The notes under the pieces: generated by a model
Seen by the model: only the letters and a program-made list of their open reading frames with translations
What the model was told of the DNA's origin: nothing
The model's database searches: none
Position numbers and translations under genes: made by a program
Source of the DNA: Phyto melanocephala
Taxonomy: Eukaryota > Arthropoda > Insecta > Diptera > Rhinophoridae
Length of the DNA stretch: 64,000 bases
Direction of reading: 5' to 3'
NCBI GenBank assembly: GCA_941918925.1
Contig: OW799233.1
Location: forward strand, 74,949,078 to 75,013,077
In this document: piece by piece, positions 1 through 10,782 of the stretch
Layout of the letters: every line of letters starts with the position of its first letter
Position numbering within the stretch: the first letter of the stretch is position 1

Positions 1-200
1 CTTCTTAGGGTAAATTGTATTGTTTTCAAATCCTGTAATATAGGGAAGGGGTTAGCAATTTTTTTAGTAGAGTGTAGGTAACGAATAGAGAGACAAGATC
101 ACAGTCTGCAAACAGAAAAAGAAGTAGTCAAATAGTTAATTTAAACCATTCAACAGAGCCACAGGCTAAGCAAAGAAAGGGTTATAACATTCGCCCAAAC

Positions 201-760
201 ATGTCTACCGATAGTGGAAGAATTAAGGATCTATCAGCGACTATTAATACCAGAACTGTGCATACAGCAAATCCTATTCAGGGCCAATCTACAAGTTCGT
301 CAAATGTTCTCACTCAAGAGGTCAGGGATGAAGCAATTTTAGGGCAAACGGCGTTAGAGGAAAGAATTAGAAAAATGTTACAGGATGAAATGGTTGAAGT
401 TAGAAAAACTATAGGTGATTTGGCAAAGGTTGTTCAAAACCTGTCAAGGGTAACTACTTCTTCTTCTCCTGAGACTTCAACGCCAAATGAATCGAATGGT
501 TCAGAAAATAATAATGTTGGTCATGTTGGGATAACGCTATTAGGGGTAGAACAGAAAATGAAAATACTTTTATAGGAAATGTGAATTTAGTTAACTCTTC
601 GAATCACCCATTTTCTAACCAAATGCTCAAACATATAACAGAGTAGCATCTAATGGTAACATGCCTTTCTATTTTCGTCAAATAAGAATTGATAAACTAG
701 GAGTAATCTTTGATAACAAGTCCATGAGCGTCGATGATTTTATTTTTCGATTGGAACATA
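201..760 (+). pseudogene. Ty3/gypsy element, gag 5' part (broken)
   Basis: An ATG at 201 opens a 124-residue frame, hydrophilic and rich in Ser/Thr/Asn, with a helical stretch (about residues 45-80). After about 540 the reading moves to another frame and is then open again just before 760 (ending ...DDFIFRLEH). The frame resumes beyond the DINE-A insertion at 1533 with a clear capsid-like Gag sequence, so the two parts are one gag split by the repeat. The N-terminal half matches no motif I can name; the assignment rests on its position upstream of capsid, zinc knuckles and pol. I could not identify a 5' LTR in bases 1-200. Confidence 0.6.
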
Positions 761-761
761 T

Positions 762-1532
762 AACAAGTAAGAGTGCTATATTCGGCCGTGCCGAATCTTA
801 TATACCCTTCACAACGTGTAGTCATGCAATAAAAGTAGTTTTTATCACCATTCATCTCATATGAAATACGTACATACATATATAAAAAACATACATATAT
901 AAAAACATCCCATTGTAAAATTAAAAATTTACGTATCCATTTAAAAAAAAAAAATTTAAAAAAAAATTTAAAAATTTTTTTTTTTTAAAAATTAAAAAGA
1001 ATAAATAAAATATAAATAATAAATATAAAAAAAAATAAAAAAAAAAATTTAAAAAAAAATAATAAAAATATAAATAATATATTAAATACAAAAAAAAAAT
1101 TTTAAAAAATATATAAAAAAAATTTTTATTGGCTCAGCTAGTATTCGATGCCACGTTTACTCTAACCACTATACACGTTTGTATGTATGTATGTTGTTGT
1201 AATGTTTTTTTTGTAAAAAGAAATCGATGTGGTCGTGGGTTTTTGCTCATATCTCAGTTGTTTATGTACCGATGTTTCTGATTTTCAATACCGATCTACT
1301 CCCGAATATTTCTGATATTTTAATACCTCACCCGGGTCCAAGCGATGTCGGGGGGGGCTTCAAAAAGTTGATTTCAACATGCACACGGACAGACTGACAG
1401 AGCTTAATCGACTCCCCTATTCATAAGCTTTCAGAAAATATATACTTTATGGGGTCGGAAATGAAAATTGCAGAAATTTCACACGGAATGACAAACCTAT
1501 ATATACCCTTTTTCACTGTGTGAAGGATATAA
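762..1532 (-). mobile_element. DINE-A (DINE-1-like Helentron-type repeat), copy inside gag
   Basis: Read on the minus strand, the copy begins TTATA(T)CCTTCACACAGTG at 1532 and ends with the hairpin GCCGAA/TTCGGC followed by CTTACTTGTT at 762. Between them are the AT-only centre (about 930-1130), the CATACATAC tract, and the segment with GGTCGGAAA and ATATACTTTATGGGG. The 5' TATACCC, the 3' hairpin and the CTTACTTGTT end are the layout known for DINE-1/INE-1 elements. It has no coding capacity. Removing it restores the gag frame across 760/1533. Confidence 0.8.
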
Positions 1533-2237
1533 AAAGTCAATATAATATACCGGGTAGGGAAATCGTGAGTGATTTTCACTTAATCGTTTCTGAGTCTGTA
1601 AAGGATTGGTATCGGGCTTTTATAGGATCGCATGGCTTAACCGAATGGCCGGTGTTACGTCTGGCTTTGCTATCTCAATATCAAACTCCACGTTCTAATT
1701 TTGAAGTGATGAGGGATTTGGTAGAAAGAAAGCAGCAAAATAACGAGACGATCGATATGTTTTTTCATGCAATGAACAAATTAGGATCAAAGCTCACACA
1801 ACCAATGCCAGAATACGACATGATAAAGATCATGAAAAGAAATGTAAATTACAATTTCGCTAGAATAGTCTATCCGTTGATAGTTTCCTCAGTGGAACAG
1901 CTGCGCATTGAGTGTAACGAAGCCGAGCGAAATTTCCTTAGGAGAGACATCAGAAATGTACTACCACTGCGTGTAAATAGGCATATAAACGAATTATACT
2001 GAGAAAATGGAGAGTATCCTACAGATGAAGAATGCCTGAATCATGAAACAGTAGAAGTAGATGCCATACAATTGAGGCAATAATTTTTTAAACAAAAAAT
2101 ACAGCCAATAGAATGTTGGAACTGTAGAACTGTAGGCCACGTCTTCATGGATTGTCCTATTGAACAAAGAGCCCTGTTTTGTTATAAATGCGGCAAACAA
2201 AATGTAACTACGCCGAAGTGTCCAGTATGTCAACAGG
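1533..2237 (+). pseudogene. Ty3/gypsy element, gag capsid and zinc-knuckle part
   Basis: The open frame from 1520 to 2002 (160 codons, entered from the DINE-A insertion and lacking an ATG) gives a retrotransposon capsid-like sequence. It has an ...SVKDWYRAF... segment, then LLSQYQTPRSNFEV, and a later helix-rich stretch. After a frame break at 2000, nucleocapsid follows at about 2110-2235 with CWNCRTVGHVFMDC (CX2CX4HX4C) and then CYKCG...CPVC. The order capsid, then zinc knuckles, then protease is typical of Ty3/gypsy. Stops and frameshifts show it is dead. Confidence 0.75.
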
Positions 2238-2563
2238 AAAACGCGAAGAATGGCATGGGGAAGACGGGGGACTCATGTCAGATGGAAAACCCGGTATTGT
2301 TAAGAAAATAAACTCAGTTAATAAAAACGATTTTAAGTTAATTGATGTTTGTAAACAAGCAAATAATGGTGCAAATTTTTCTCATATTAGACACTATCTA
2401 CCGCTACAAAAAAGAATGGAAAATTATGAAACAGCTAGAAAAAAAATTTCTGGACCAGACCAAGGAAATATTAGAATATCGAAAAGAATTTTAAAGATTA
2501 TACAAAAATTCAATGAGCGTCGGATTAAAAGGCGAAAAATATTAGATTAGATCAGATAAGATA

Positions 2564-3265
2564 GTGAAGGATCCTAGAATTTTTATTAATGTTCGGATAG
2601 GCAATAAAGATTTTAAAGGATTATTGGATTCAGGTGCATCCGTTTGCATTTTAGGCAAAGAGTGTAGGGAGGTAGTGAATAAATTAGACCTGGTAGTTTA
2701 TTCAATGATGACAAGTGTAAAAACTGCCAGTGGTCAAAAACACCGTTTATTAGGTAAAACTAGAGTGACCATGTGGTATACAGATAGGGAGCATATCGTG
2801 TGGCTGTATCTGTGTCCCGACTTAGAGCAACCTTTATATTTAGGCATAGATTTTTGGGAAGCCTTTGAACTAGTCCCAGAGTCAGTAAAGGTAGAGGAGA
2901 TTTATATAGAGAAGATTCAACAGGATATGGTAAACAGGGATGAACAGTATAGGATGAACTCACATGATTTGACTACGAGTCAGCAGGAGGAATTAGATAG
3001 GGTCATTAGGCTGTTTAAGACATTTGAAAACGATGGGTTAGGTATTACTCATCTTGAGAAGCACAGTATTACGCTAGTTGAAGGAGCGGTGCCAGTCAAA
3101 GACTGTCTTTACCCTATTTCACCAGCGGTACAAGAGATCAATTATAAAGAAATCGATGAAATGTTTAAACTGAACGTAATAGAAGAAAGTGAAAGCCCAT
3201 GGAGCAATCGAACTACAATAGTACGCAAGCCAGGAAAGAATCGTTTTTGCCAGAAAATTAAATAA
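2564..3265 (+). pseudogene. Ty3/gypsy pol: aspartic protease and start of RT
   Basis: This 233-codon frame opens with a retropepsin region. LLDSGASVCILG near residues 20-31 carries the DSG active-site triad, and LYLGIDFW follows near residue 93. From about residue 160 the RT N-terminus begins (HSITLVEGAVPVKDCLYPISPAV, then a PWSNRTTIVRKPGK segment). The frame breaks at 3265, and the next RT part lies in another frame from about 3240. The protease motif itself looks intact; the frame breaks make the whole pol non-functional. Confidence 0.85.
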
Positions 3266-3911
3266 ATTAACTGTAAAGGATGCATATCTGCTGCAGAATA
3301 TAGAGGGGATATTAAGTCGAATAGATGAGACATACTTTATAAGTAGTATTGACTTGAAGTATGCATTTTGGCAAGTAGAATTAGATGAAAAGAGCAAACC
3401 ATATACAGCTTTCACAGTACCAGGGCGGCCACTGTACCAATTAAAAGTCATGCCATTCGAAGTGTGCAACGCGGCTCAAAGGCTGTGCCGATTAATGGAC
3501 AAAGTGGTTCCGCAACGAATAAAACAAAATGTATTTATATATCTGGACGACTTGTTGGTGATTTCGAGTACTTTTGAAGAACACATACGTTTGTTAGAGA
3601 AAGTAGCTACCTGTTTAAATAAAGCGAATCTCACGATTGGTCTACAAAAATCACAGTTTTGTTTTAAAGAATTGAAGTATCTTGGTTTCATTATTGGCGG
3701 TGGAATGCTAAAAACCGATCCCGAGAAGGTTAACGCGATACGAAACATAAAAACCCCAAAGACAACACGAGAAGTAAGAAGTTTTCTTGGTACAGCGGGT
3801 TGGTACAGACGATTCATAAAAGACTTTGCTACAATCGCTGCACCACTAACTGATACATTAAAAAAATCTAAAAGGTTTTCTTTGACACCGGAAGCAAAAG
3901 ATTCGTTTTAA
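3240..3911 (+). pseudogene. Ty3/gypsy pol: reverse transcriptase core
   Basis: The frame continues RT through ARKLNKLTVKDAYLLQN, SSIDLKYAFWQV (first catalytic Asp), the LKVMPFEVCNAAQ block and FIYLDDLLVIS. The YLDD box is at about 3540-3551 and is intact. The RT connection follows (LKYLGFIIGGG, TTREVRSFLGTAGWYRRFI). This order and the YLDD form are those of Ty3/gypsy RT. A frame loss at about 3905 separates it from RNase H. Confidence 0.88.
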
Positions 3912-4310
3912 AACACCCGGATTTCACTAAACGATTCTTTATTCAGTGTGACGCATTAGACTATGGAATCGGGGCTCTTTTATATCAGTTAAGTACAAAC
4001 AAGGAAGAACACCCGATTGCGTTTTATTCTCAGAAGCTAAATGCGTGTCAGCGTAAATATAGCGTAACTGAAAAAGAATGTTTAGCAGCAGTAATGGCAA
4101 AAAAAAATCTCCGGCCATACGTGGAGATGATGCCATTTACAGTGATCACGGATCACGCTAGCTTAAAATGGCTAATGATATTGAAAGACCTGAATGGTAG
4201 GCTAGCTCATTGACTGCAATTACAAACGTATGATTTCGAGATTCTTCACCGTAAAGGTTCCGAGAATGTAGTTGCAGATATGTTGTCTAGAGCGCCCCTA
4301 GAGAATACGT
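3905..4310 (+). pseudogene. Ty3/gypsy pol: RNase H
   Basis: In a shifted frame the translation reads FFIQCDALDYGIGALLYQ, then HPIAFYSQKL, YSVTEKECLAAVMA and FTVITDHASLKWL, ending at HRKGSENVVADMLSRAP. These are the standard RNase H D-E-D motifs of Ty3/gypsy pol plus the conserved NVVAD..SR end. An in-frame TGA (about 4212) interrupts it. The last part stays open into the 4280-4492 frame that links RNase H to integrase. Confidence 0.85.
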
Positions 4311-5408
4311 TTATATTGGATGAAATAGAATATGAAAATTTACTGGATTTTGAAACCACAGAGTTCGAAAGTGAGGAGTATCTTGAGTTAATTAATCATA
4401 TAAGGGAAAATTCAAGCGTTCTGCCAGACTTAAAAGAGGTAGACGGCAAAGTATTTAAGAAAACGTTTGTTGATTTAACATTAGGGGAATAATATGATTG
4501 GAAACTGTGGATACCACCTAATCTTACTTCTACAATTATTGAGAAGGCTCACGTCGAAAACAAAGCAGCTCATGGCGGGATAGCTAAAACTCTGGAAAGA
4601 GTAAAACGTTTTTCGAGAATGACGATTCAAATAAAAGAATATGTAAATGCGTGTCAAATTTGTAAGGAAGTAAAGTCTGCCAATAAAAATCTAATGCCTG
4701 AAATCGGTCAAGAGGTCATTACAGATCGCCCATTTCAAAAACTGTATGTCGATTTTTTGGGAAAATATCCGAAGTCTAAAAATGGGAACTGCTACATATT
4801 TATAGTAGTAGACCATTTTACGAAATTTACTTTTCTCAAGAAGCGACGGCAAAGAATGTGGTTAAGTTCTTGGTGAATGAAATATTTCACAAGTTCGGTG
4901 TACCAGAAATGATATACTCAGATAATGGTGTTCAATTCATATCAAAGGATTTTCAGGATATGATTCAAACCTATAAAGTTCAACATATTAAAACCGCCTT
5001 TTATAGCCCACAGTCAAATGCCGCTGAAAGGGTGAACCAATCGGTATTGAATGCTATTAGAGCCTACCTTAATGAAGATCACCGCGATTGGGATTTATAT
5101 TTGCCGGAGATAGAGTGTTCTTGAGAACTTCGTTGCATTCTGCAATAGGTGTAACTCCATTTTTTGCCTTATTTGGGTTTCACATGTTTTTAAGCGGATT
5201 TGATTATAAACTGGCTAGAAAACTTAAATCGTTATCAGAGAGCCAAATACATGATTGCAGTATAAACGAAAAGTTAGAAATAACAAGGGATCGAATTAAG
5301 CAAAATATGCATATAGCGTACGAAAGGAGTGCAGAACGCTATAACAAACGCGCGCGACAAACAAAATTCGTGCCAGGGCAGGAGGTGTATAGGCGTAATA
5401 ACATCTTA
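4311..5408 (+). pseudogene. Ty3/gypsy pol: integrase (split by MITE)
   Basis: A linker (to 4490) is followed by the HHCC zinc domain (HVENKAAHGG ... CQICKEV, about 4550-4665). The catalytic core then runs over three frames: LYVDFLGKYP (first Asp), IYSDNGVQFISKDF (second Asp) and SPQSNAAERVNQS (the Glu region). The C-terminal part reaches FVPGQEVYRRNN and then stops at the MITE. The remaining C-terminus resumes at 6885. Frameshifts near 4860 and 5100 mean no functional enzyme. Confidence 0.85.
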
Positions 5409-6884
5409 TGCTAAGCGCACAATTGGGACGAACGACGAATTTTTCGTCGCGAATATTCGTAATCAAAAATAAAACACATTTGTGTATATGAGAATGCATA
5501 CAATTGTGGCGTCAGTCGAAGTTCGCTATACGCGGCGAACTCTGCATTAGATTTATTTCTATTTCTTACGCCGGCGAACGACGAACAAATTGATACAAGG
5601 TGACCATTTTTTATTGAATTTTGGTTTACTTCTCAACTATTTAAGAAAACAAAGTTAGTTTTTACTTTAATAATTGTTTTCTTATACCCTTCACACAGTG
5701 AAAAAGGGTATATATAGGTTTGTTATTCCGTGTGAAATTTCTACAATTTTCATTTCCAACCCCATAAAGTATATATTTTCTGAAAGCTTATGAATAGGGG
5801 AGTCGATTAAGCTCTGTCAGTCTGTCCGTGTGTATGTTGAAATCAACTTTTTGAAGCCCCCAGACATCGCTTGGACCCGGGTGAGGTACTAAAATATCAG
5901 AAATCTTCGGGAGTAGATCGGTATTGAAAATCAGAAATATCGGTGCATAAACACCTGAGATATGAGCAAAAACCCACGACCACCTCGATTTTTTTTCACA
6001 AAAACAACATACATACATACATACAAACGTGTATACTGGTTAGAGTAACCGTGGCATCGAATCCCAGCTTAGCCAAAAAAAACTTTTGTTATATTTTAAA
6101 AAATTTTTTTTTTAATTTTTTTTTATTTATTTTTTTATTTTTTATTTAATATATTATTTATATTTTTTTATTTTTTTTGTTTTATATTTATTATTTATAC
6201 TAATTATTTTTTTAAAATTTTTTTATATTTTTTTTTAATTTTTTTTTTATTTTTTTAACATACATACGTAAATTTATAATGTATAATGGATGTTTTTATA
6301 TATGTGTGTTTTTTATATGTTTGTACATACATACGTATTTCATATGGGATGAATGGTGATACAAACTACTGTTATTGCATGACTACACGTTGTGAAGGGT
6401 ATATAAGATTCGGCATGGCCGAATATAGCGCTCTTGTTTTTTTTATTTTAAAACATTTAAAATAAGTATAAAAAAGTTAAGTACAAAAATTTGTTTTTAT
6501 TTGTGTTTTTGCAAATGTTTAAGTTTATTAAGTGATCTTTTTTTCATATGGTCACACTATTAGCTGTTATACATAAACAAAATTTTTATTATTGTTTAAT
6601 GCACGTACCCACGACATTCTTTGCAAACGTTTGCTTATACATAAACAAGTTTTTATTATTACAGAAATTATATTTATTGTTTTGTTGAGCTTCACGAAAA
6701 ATTAAATTCTTAGATTATTTTTGTTTTTTCTTTGCACAAACACTAAACAATTTTATCAACTATAAAAGATGTTACTTTTTCGTCGTTGTTGTGCTTCACA
6801 CGACGAATTTGCACAACGAATTTTTACCGAAGAGTTCGTCGTGTTGGGCGAAATTCGTCGTTCGTCCCAATTGTGCGCCGAGCA
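5409..6884. mobile_element. MITE with GCGCACAATTGGGACGAACG termini, TTA target duplication
   Basis: Left end TGCTAAGCGCACAATTGGG and right end (reverse complement) TGCTCGGCGCACAATTGGG form inverted termini of about 30 bp that continue into GACGAACGACGAA. Both ends are flanked by TTA (5406-5408 and 6885-6887), and removing one TTA plus the insert restores the integrase frame. Subterminal regions repeat GACGAA/TTCGTC motifs. No transposase is visible. A 3-bp TWA duplication is usual for PIF/Harbinger elements, so that class is inferred, not shown. A DINE-A copy is nested at 5692-6440. Confidence 0.8.
5692..6440 (+). mobile_element. DINE-A copy nested in the MITE
   Basis: It starts TTATACCCTTCACACAGTG and runs through GGTATATATAGG, the TTTCTGAAAGC and GGAGTCGATTAAGC blocks, the GTGGCATCGAATCCCAGC segment and a long T/A-only centre. 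It ends with the TTCGGCATGGCCGAA hairpin and a slightly shortened tail (CTCTTGTTTT). It is near full length and non-coding. Confidence 0.82.
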
Positions 6885-7037
6885 TTAAGTGATTTTAAAA
6901 GAAACAGAAATGCGAAATTTTGCAAAAAGTTTGTAAGATGTAGGGTACTAAAACCAATATGAAATAATATGTATGAATTGAAAAATATGCATGGAAAGTC
7001 TATTGGAGTGTATCATGCCAAGGACATTAAGATATAA
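6885..7037 (+). pseudogene. Ty3/gypsy integrase C-terminal tail
   Basis: Directly after the MITE the integrase frame resumes as SDFKRNRNAKFCKKFV, then RCRVLKPI, and ends NMYELKN...GVYHAKDIKI with TAA at 7035. This is the usual end of integrases of this group, where the strand-rich C-terminal domain closes with a YHAKDI-like motif. One internal TGA (about 6959) is present. It shows the element was full length at this end before the MITE landed. Confidence 0.8.
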
Positions 7038-8619
7038 GGGGTAATGGCAATAGAAACGGATCTGTGATATAATTTAAGAACTGTGTGCAATATTAGATTT
7101 TTAGGAATACATTTTATATGACTGATATTATTGTTTTAATAGTTATGTATGTTTTGCAATGTCATGTTTTTTGGTGTTTCTAATTGTTTTTAATATATAA
7201 GCATCCAGTACCTGATTTATGTCCAGATAATAGTCCAAATATATTGAGTGTACAATCACTTACACCTTATACGGGGTAATGTCAATAGTGTCCATATGTT
7301 GTGTTTCCTTTGCCGCTAAAGACTATGGTCCAGTTTAGACTATGAACATGTTCTTAGAATAAGTTGAAAATAACCACAAAGAATAAATTTGTAAATACTA
7401 GAACGCATAAATTTGTAACTTATCTGAACACACGATCTGGTTTCCTTCATCAAATGACACCATTTCCTTGTACCTGAAAAAGTGACGTTTTTAAATGCTG
7501 TGATACGCAGAAAAATGAAAATAATCTAATATTATGAATAACACCTACCTTTTTACAATGGTTTAGTAGCCCGGCGAATGAGAACTCAGGGTGTAGGAGT
7601 TCCCCACGTTGAACACTTATTTATGAGCCTCGCACACCATCCTTGTATGTAAATGGATAATTTAAGTACGGTGTTTTGTTGCGGTGGCTATATGTAGCCG
7701 TATACATATTGCAACAGGCAGGTGTCATGGCGAAGAAAGACCGGCGTAGTTGGAAATTTGGGCACTTGTTTATGGCCAACGCAAACGATTGCCAGCTTGA
7801 CTAGTGGCCGGCGTGGACATAGGCACTCTTTGGCCGTGCTAATTGATTTATTTATTTTTATTCGGAATGGTCTATTTTGTGTTTGAGGAGGATTGCCAGT
7901 CCGCAATAGACCATTGGCAACGGGGGGAAACCTTGCTCGCGCGACCGACCGAATCTACGAATCGCAGTTAAGCCCGCCGTGAGGATCTGAAAATAGAAAA
8001 ATTATTAAATTATTGTATAATTGTGTGGAACAATACGTACAATACCAGCACCTTCGATGGAAAAAATATTGTGTTTAATTGTTCATGAACATATGTTGTG
8101 AGTGTTGGTAAATGATAGAAAAATGTGTGTAAGATTGTTGTTAGTGTGAATTGTGTTATTTCTACAGTAGAGCGAATAGTAAAAATTTATGAGTGAATTG
8201 TAATTTTAATTTTGTCTGTTATTTTAGTTGATTAATGTTAACTGTCTATATTTTGTATTATGTGAAGAAAAGGGACGAAATTAGTTTTTAAATAAGGAAT
8301 GTCTTGTAGGAAAGAGTAGGGAGTATTAGTGCATGGGAAGAATTGAGAAAGGAAAAGTTCAGGGAATAAAAATCCAAATATGTTTCAAATGGAATATAAG
8401 TATGTATAACTTAAGCCAGGTTTAGCTATTTTTATGAAATGGTTTTTAAAGAAGAAACTGTTTGGAACGTTGGTCGATTCAAGTGGTAGCGGAGAAATTT
8501 AAGAATTTTAAATAATAAATCTGTCTTTAATATATGAAAAAAAAGGAAAAAATCGTGATAGAAATACAAAGTGATTAAACTTAATTAACCGTTAAGAAAG
8601 GACATATTATATTTTGTTT
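7038..8619. other. Region with no gene seen; probable gypsy 3' end/LTR or host DNA
   Basis: No coding frame with recognisable homology and no convincing direct repeat of bases 1-200 were found. The 7560-7980 part is less AT-rich than its surroundings. The rest is plain AT-rich sequence. The 3' LTR of the gypsy element should begin soon after 7037, but I could not define it by eye. Confidence 0.4.
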
Positions 8620-9252
8620 TTATACCCGCCACCAAAAAAATGGTGGGGGTATATTCATTTTGTCATTCCGTTTGTAACACATCGAAATATCCATTTTAGA
8701 CCCCATAAATTATATATATTCTGAATCAGGGTTTGATTTTATGACGATCTAGCTATGTCAGTCCGTCTGTTGAAAGCACGATAGAGGTCGCACCGAGCTA
8801 GGGGGCTCAAATTTTGCCAGAATCTTTCTTTTAGACAAGGTTTGTTTGGTATTGAAAATGGGCTAAATCGGAATATTAGGAAGAGAGTTATGGCTCGAAA
8901 AGTAAGAGTAGGTCGAAAAAACCGTGTCCTTCGAACATCGAATAAAATGGAATTGTGTCCAAACGCATTAACGTAGCCTCATGAAATTTCGAATATATAT
9001 TTCCTGAGTAAAAAAAAATTTTTTCCCCGAAAATTGTCTAAATCTATGCATTAGGAGAGGAGTTATCGATCAAAATGTACAAAAATTTATACCGCACAGT
9101 GTATTTTTCGGTATATTTAAAAACAAAAACGTCATAAAAGCAACAAAATTGGTTGTACGACTCTGAAATTTTACACACTTTGCTTTTTGGTGAGGCGCTT
9201 TTTTGTAACGGAAAATCAAAGTGCCAGGCCCACTTTTACGCCCACCTCCCAT

Positions 9253-9960
9253 ATAACGTTTTACCTAAAATTCATATAATTTCTCTATTAATAAAGATTT
9301 TGGAATAATAAAGGGCTATATTGAAACACCTAAGTTGTACTCATTCGCAAAAATAACTTTGCCGCGCCTACTATAACGCCCACTTTTCACGTTATCTGCC
9401 GTTAATGAAATTTAAAAGCTCATAAAACCGCCAAAATTAGAGGTATGATGACAAAATTTGCTACGTATATCCCCCTAGGCAATATTATTACTGTGCCAGA
9501 AAATTAAGGTGCCACGCCCACTTTTACGCCCACCTCCAATATAACGTTTTACCTAAAATTCATACAATTTCTCTATTAATAAAGATTTTTAAATAATAAA
9601 GGGCTATATTGAAACACCTAAGTTATACTCGTTCGCAAAAATAACTTTAACACGCCTACTATAACGCCCACTTTTAACGTTATCTACCGTTAATGAAATT
9701 TAAAAGCTCATAAAACCGCCAAAATTAGAGGTATGATGATAAAATTTGGTTCGTATATCCTCCTAGGCAGTGTCATTACTGTGTCAGAAAATTAACGTAC
9801 CACCCCCACTTTTACGCCCACCTCCCATATAACGTTTTACCTACAATTCATATAAATTCTCTATTAATAAAGATTTTGGAATAATAAAGGACTATATTGA
9901 AATATCTAATTTGTATTTATTAGCAGAAACTTTATTGACACGCCTACTTTAAAGCCCACT
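9253..9960 (+). repeat. 288-bp tandem repeat inside DINE-B copy 1
   Basis: ATAACGTTTTACCTA recurs at 9253, 9541 and 9829, exactly 288 bp apart, with the intervening sequence repeated (ATTAATAAAGATTTT, CTATAACGCCCACTTTT, GAGGTATGATGA). About 2.5 units are present. DINE-1-type repeats are known to carry central tandem arrays. Confidence 0.85.
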
Positions 9961-10013
9961 TTAATTGAAAGACTACATTTACAAAAGCATTTTAGTAGCA
10001 TATCGAAGTTATA

Positions 10014-10634
10014 AAGGGTGGTTAAATTTTAAGGACCGATGTTGAATTTAAATAAAACACAAATTATTTAGGATATTATTATTATTATTTCTTTTTGTAA
10101 TAATAATATTTGTATGGTTCAATTATGTATTTAACAAAATATCGGACATATGGCCCCCACCATCCTTGGCACCACTCCTCTATCTGATGGTCCAAATTTT
10201 CAATGACAATGTTGATGCTCAATTGTTGGGCATGATGATGAGTCGAGATTGACTGCTATTTTGCCACACTATCGCAAAAAACAGCAATGGTTCCCATTCA
10301 ACGAACTAAGAAGGCATTCACAGATTTTCTAGCATTTTATACACGCCTGTATTGCAGATATTTAAATATTTTTTACAATTCTCCCGATTGTGGACGAATT
10401 TGAACGATTATGTTGACCAAAAGAATTACGAAGTGCACAAAATGCATTTTGATTTGAACGCCCATTTTCATAAAAAACCTGAATAACTTTAAAGTGTTGC
10501 TCATTTGCGTATTTTTCCACGGATCAAATTGAGTAAGTTTGAGATTGAGAAATGTCAAGTGAAATGCAGAAAACAAATTTAAAGACTAGGTGTAGTTCAC
10601 CTTCAATATGGGCCCTTAAAATTTAACCACCCTC
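10014..10634 (-). mobile_element. Internally deleted mariner-like element inside DINE-B copy 1
   Basis: Perfect-looking inverted termini (A/G)AGGGTGGTTAAATTTTAAG lie at 10014 and 10634, flanked by TA at both sides. On the minus strand the body retains a transposase N-terminal-like part and, further on, a degenerate stretch ending GGGHMSDILL, which resembles the GGHM.(E/D)II end of mariner transposases. The catalytic middle is missing. The same insertion sits at the same place in DINE-B copies 2 and 3. Confidence 0.75.
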
Positions 10635-10782
10635 TACGAAGAAAGTGATACATATTTTATTATAAAGAGATTATTCCATAGCGATTAACAAAATAATAAA
10701 TATTGTGCTTTAAATGTACACAAAATTGGTGGTGGGTATAAAAGATTCGACACAGCCGAAAATAGTGCTCTTACTTGTTTTA

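Larger units (their letters stand above)
8620..10782 (+). mobile_element. DINE-B (longer DINE-1-like repeat), copy 1
   Basis: The 5' end is TTATACCCGCCACCAAAAAAATGGTGGGGGTATA (positions 8620-8653), where TACCCGCCACCA pairs with TGGTGGGGGTA as a terminal hairpin. The 3' end is GGTGGTGGGTATAAAAG, a TTCG...CGAA hairpin and CTCTTACTTGTTTT. Internal landmarks are GACCCCATAA, tandem ~288-bp units (about 9250-9960) and a mariner relic at 10014-10634. Some inner frames are open but encode nothing recognisable. It resembles DINE-A only at the ends, so I treat it as a second family. Confidence 0.8.

Noticed and set aside
7688..7906. 72-codon minus-strand frame in a less AT-rich part
   Set aside because: No family features, alternative start, and nothing in the context supports a gene.
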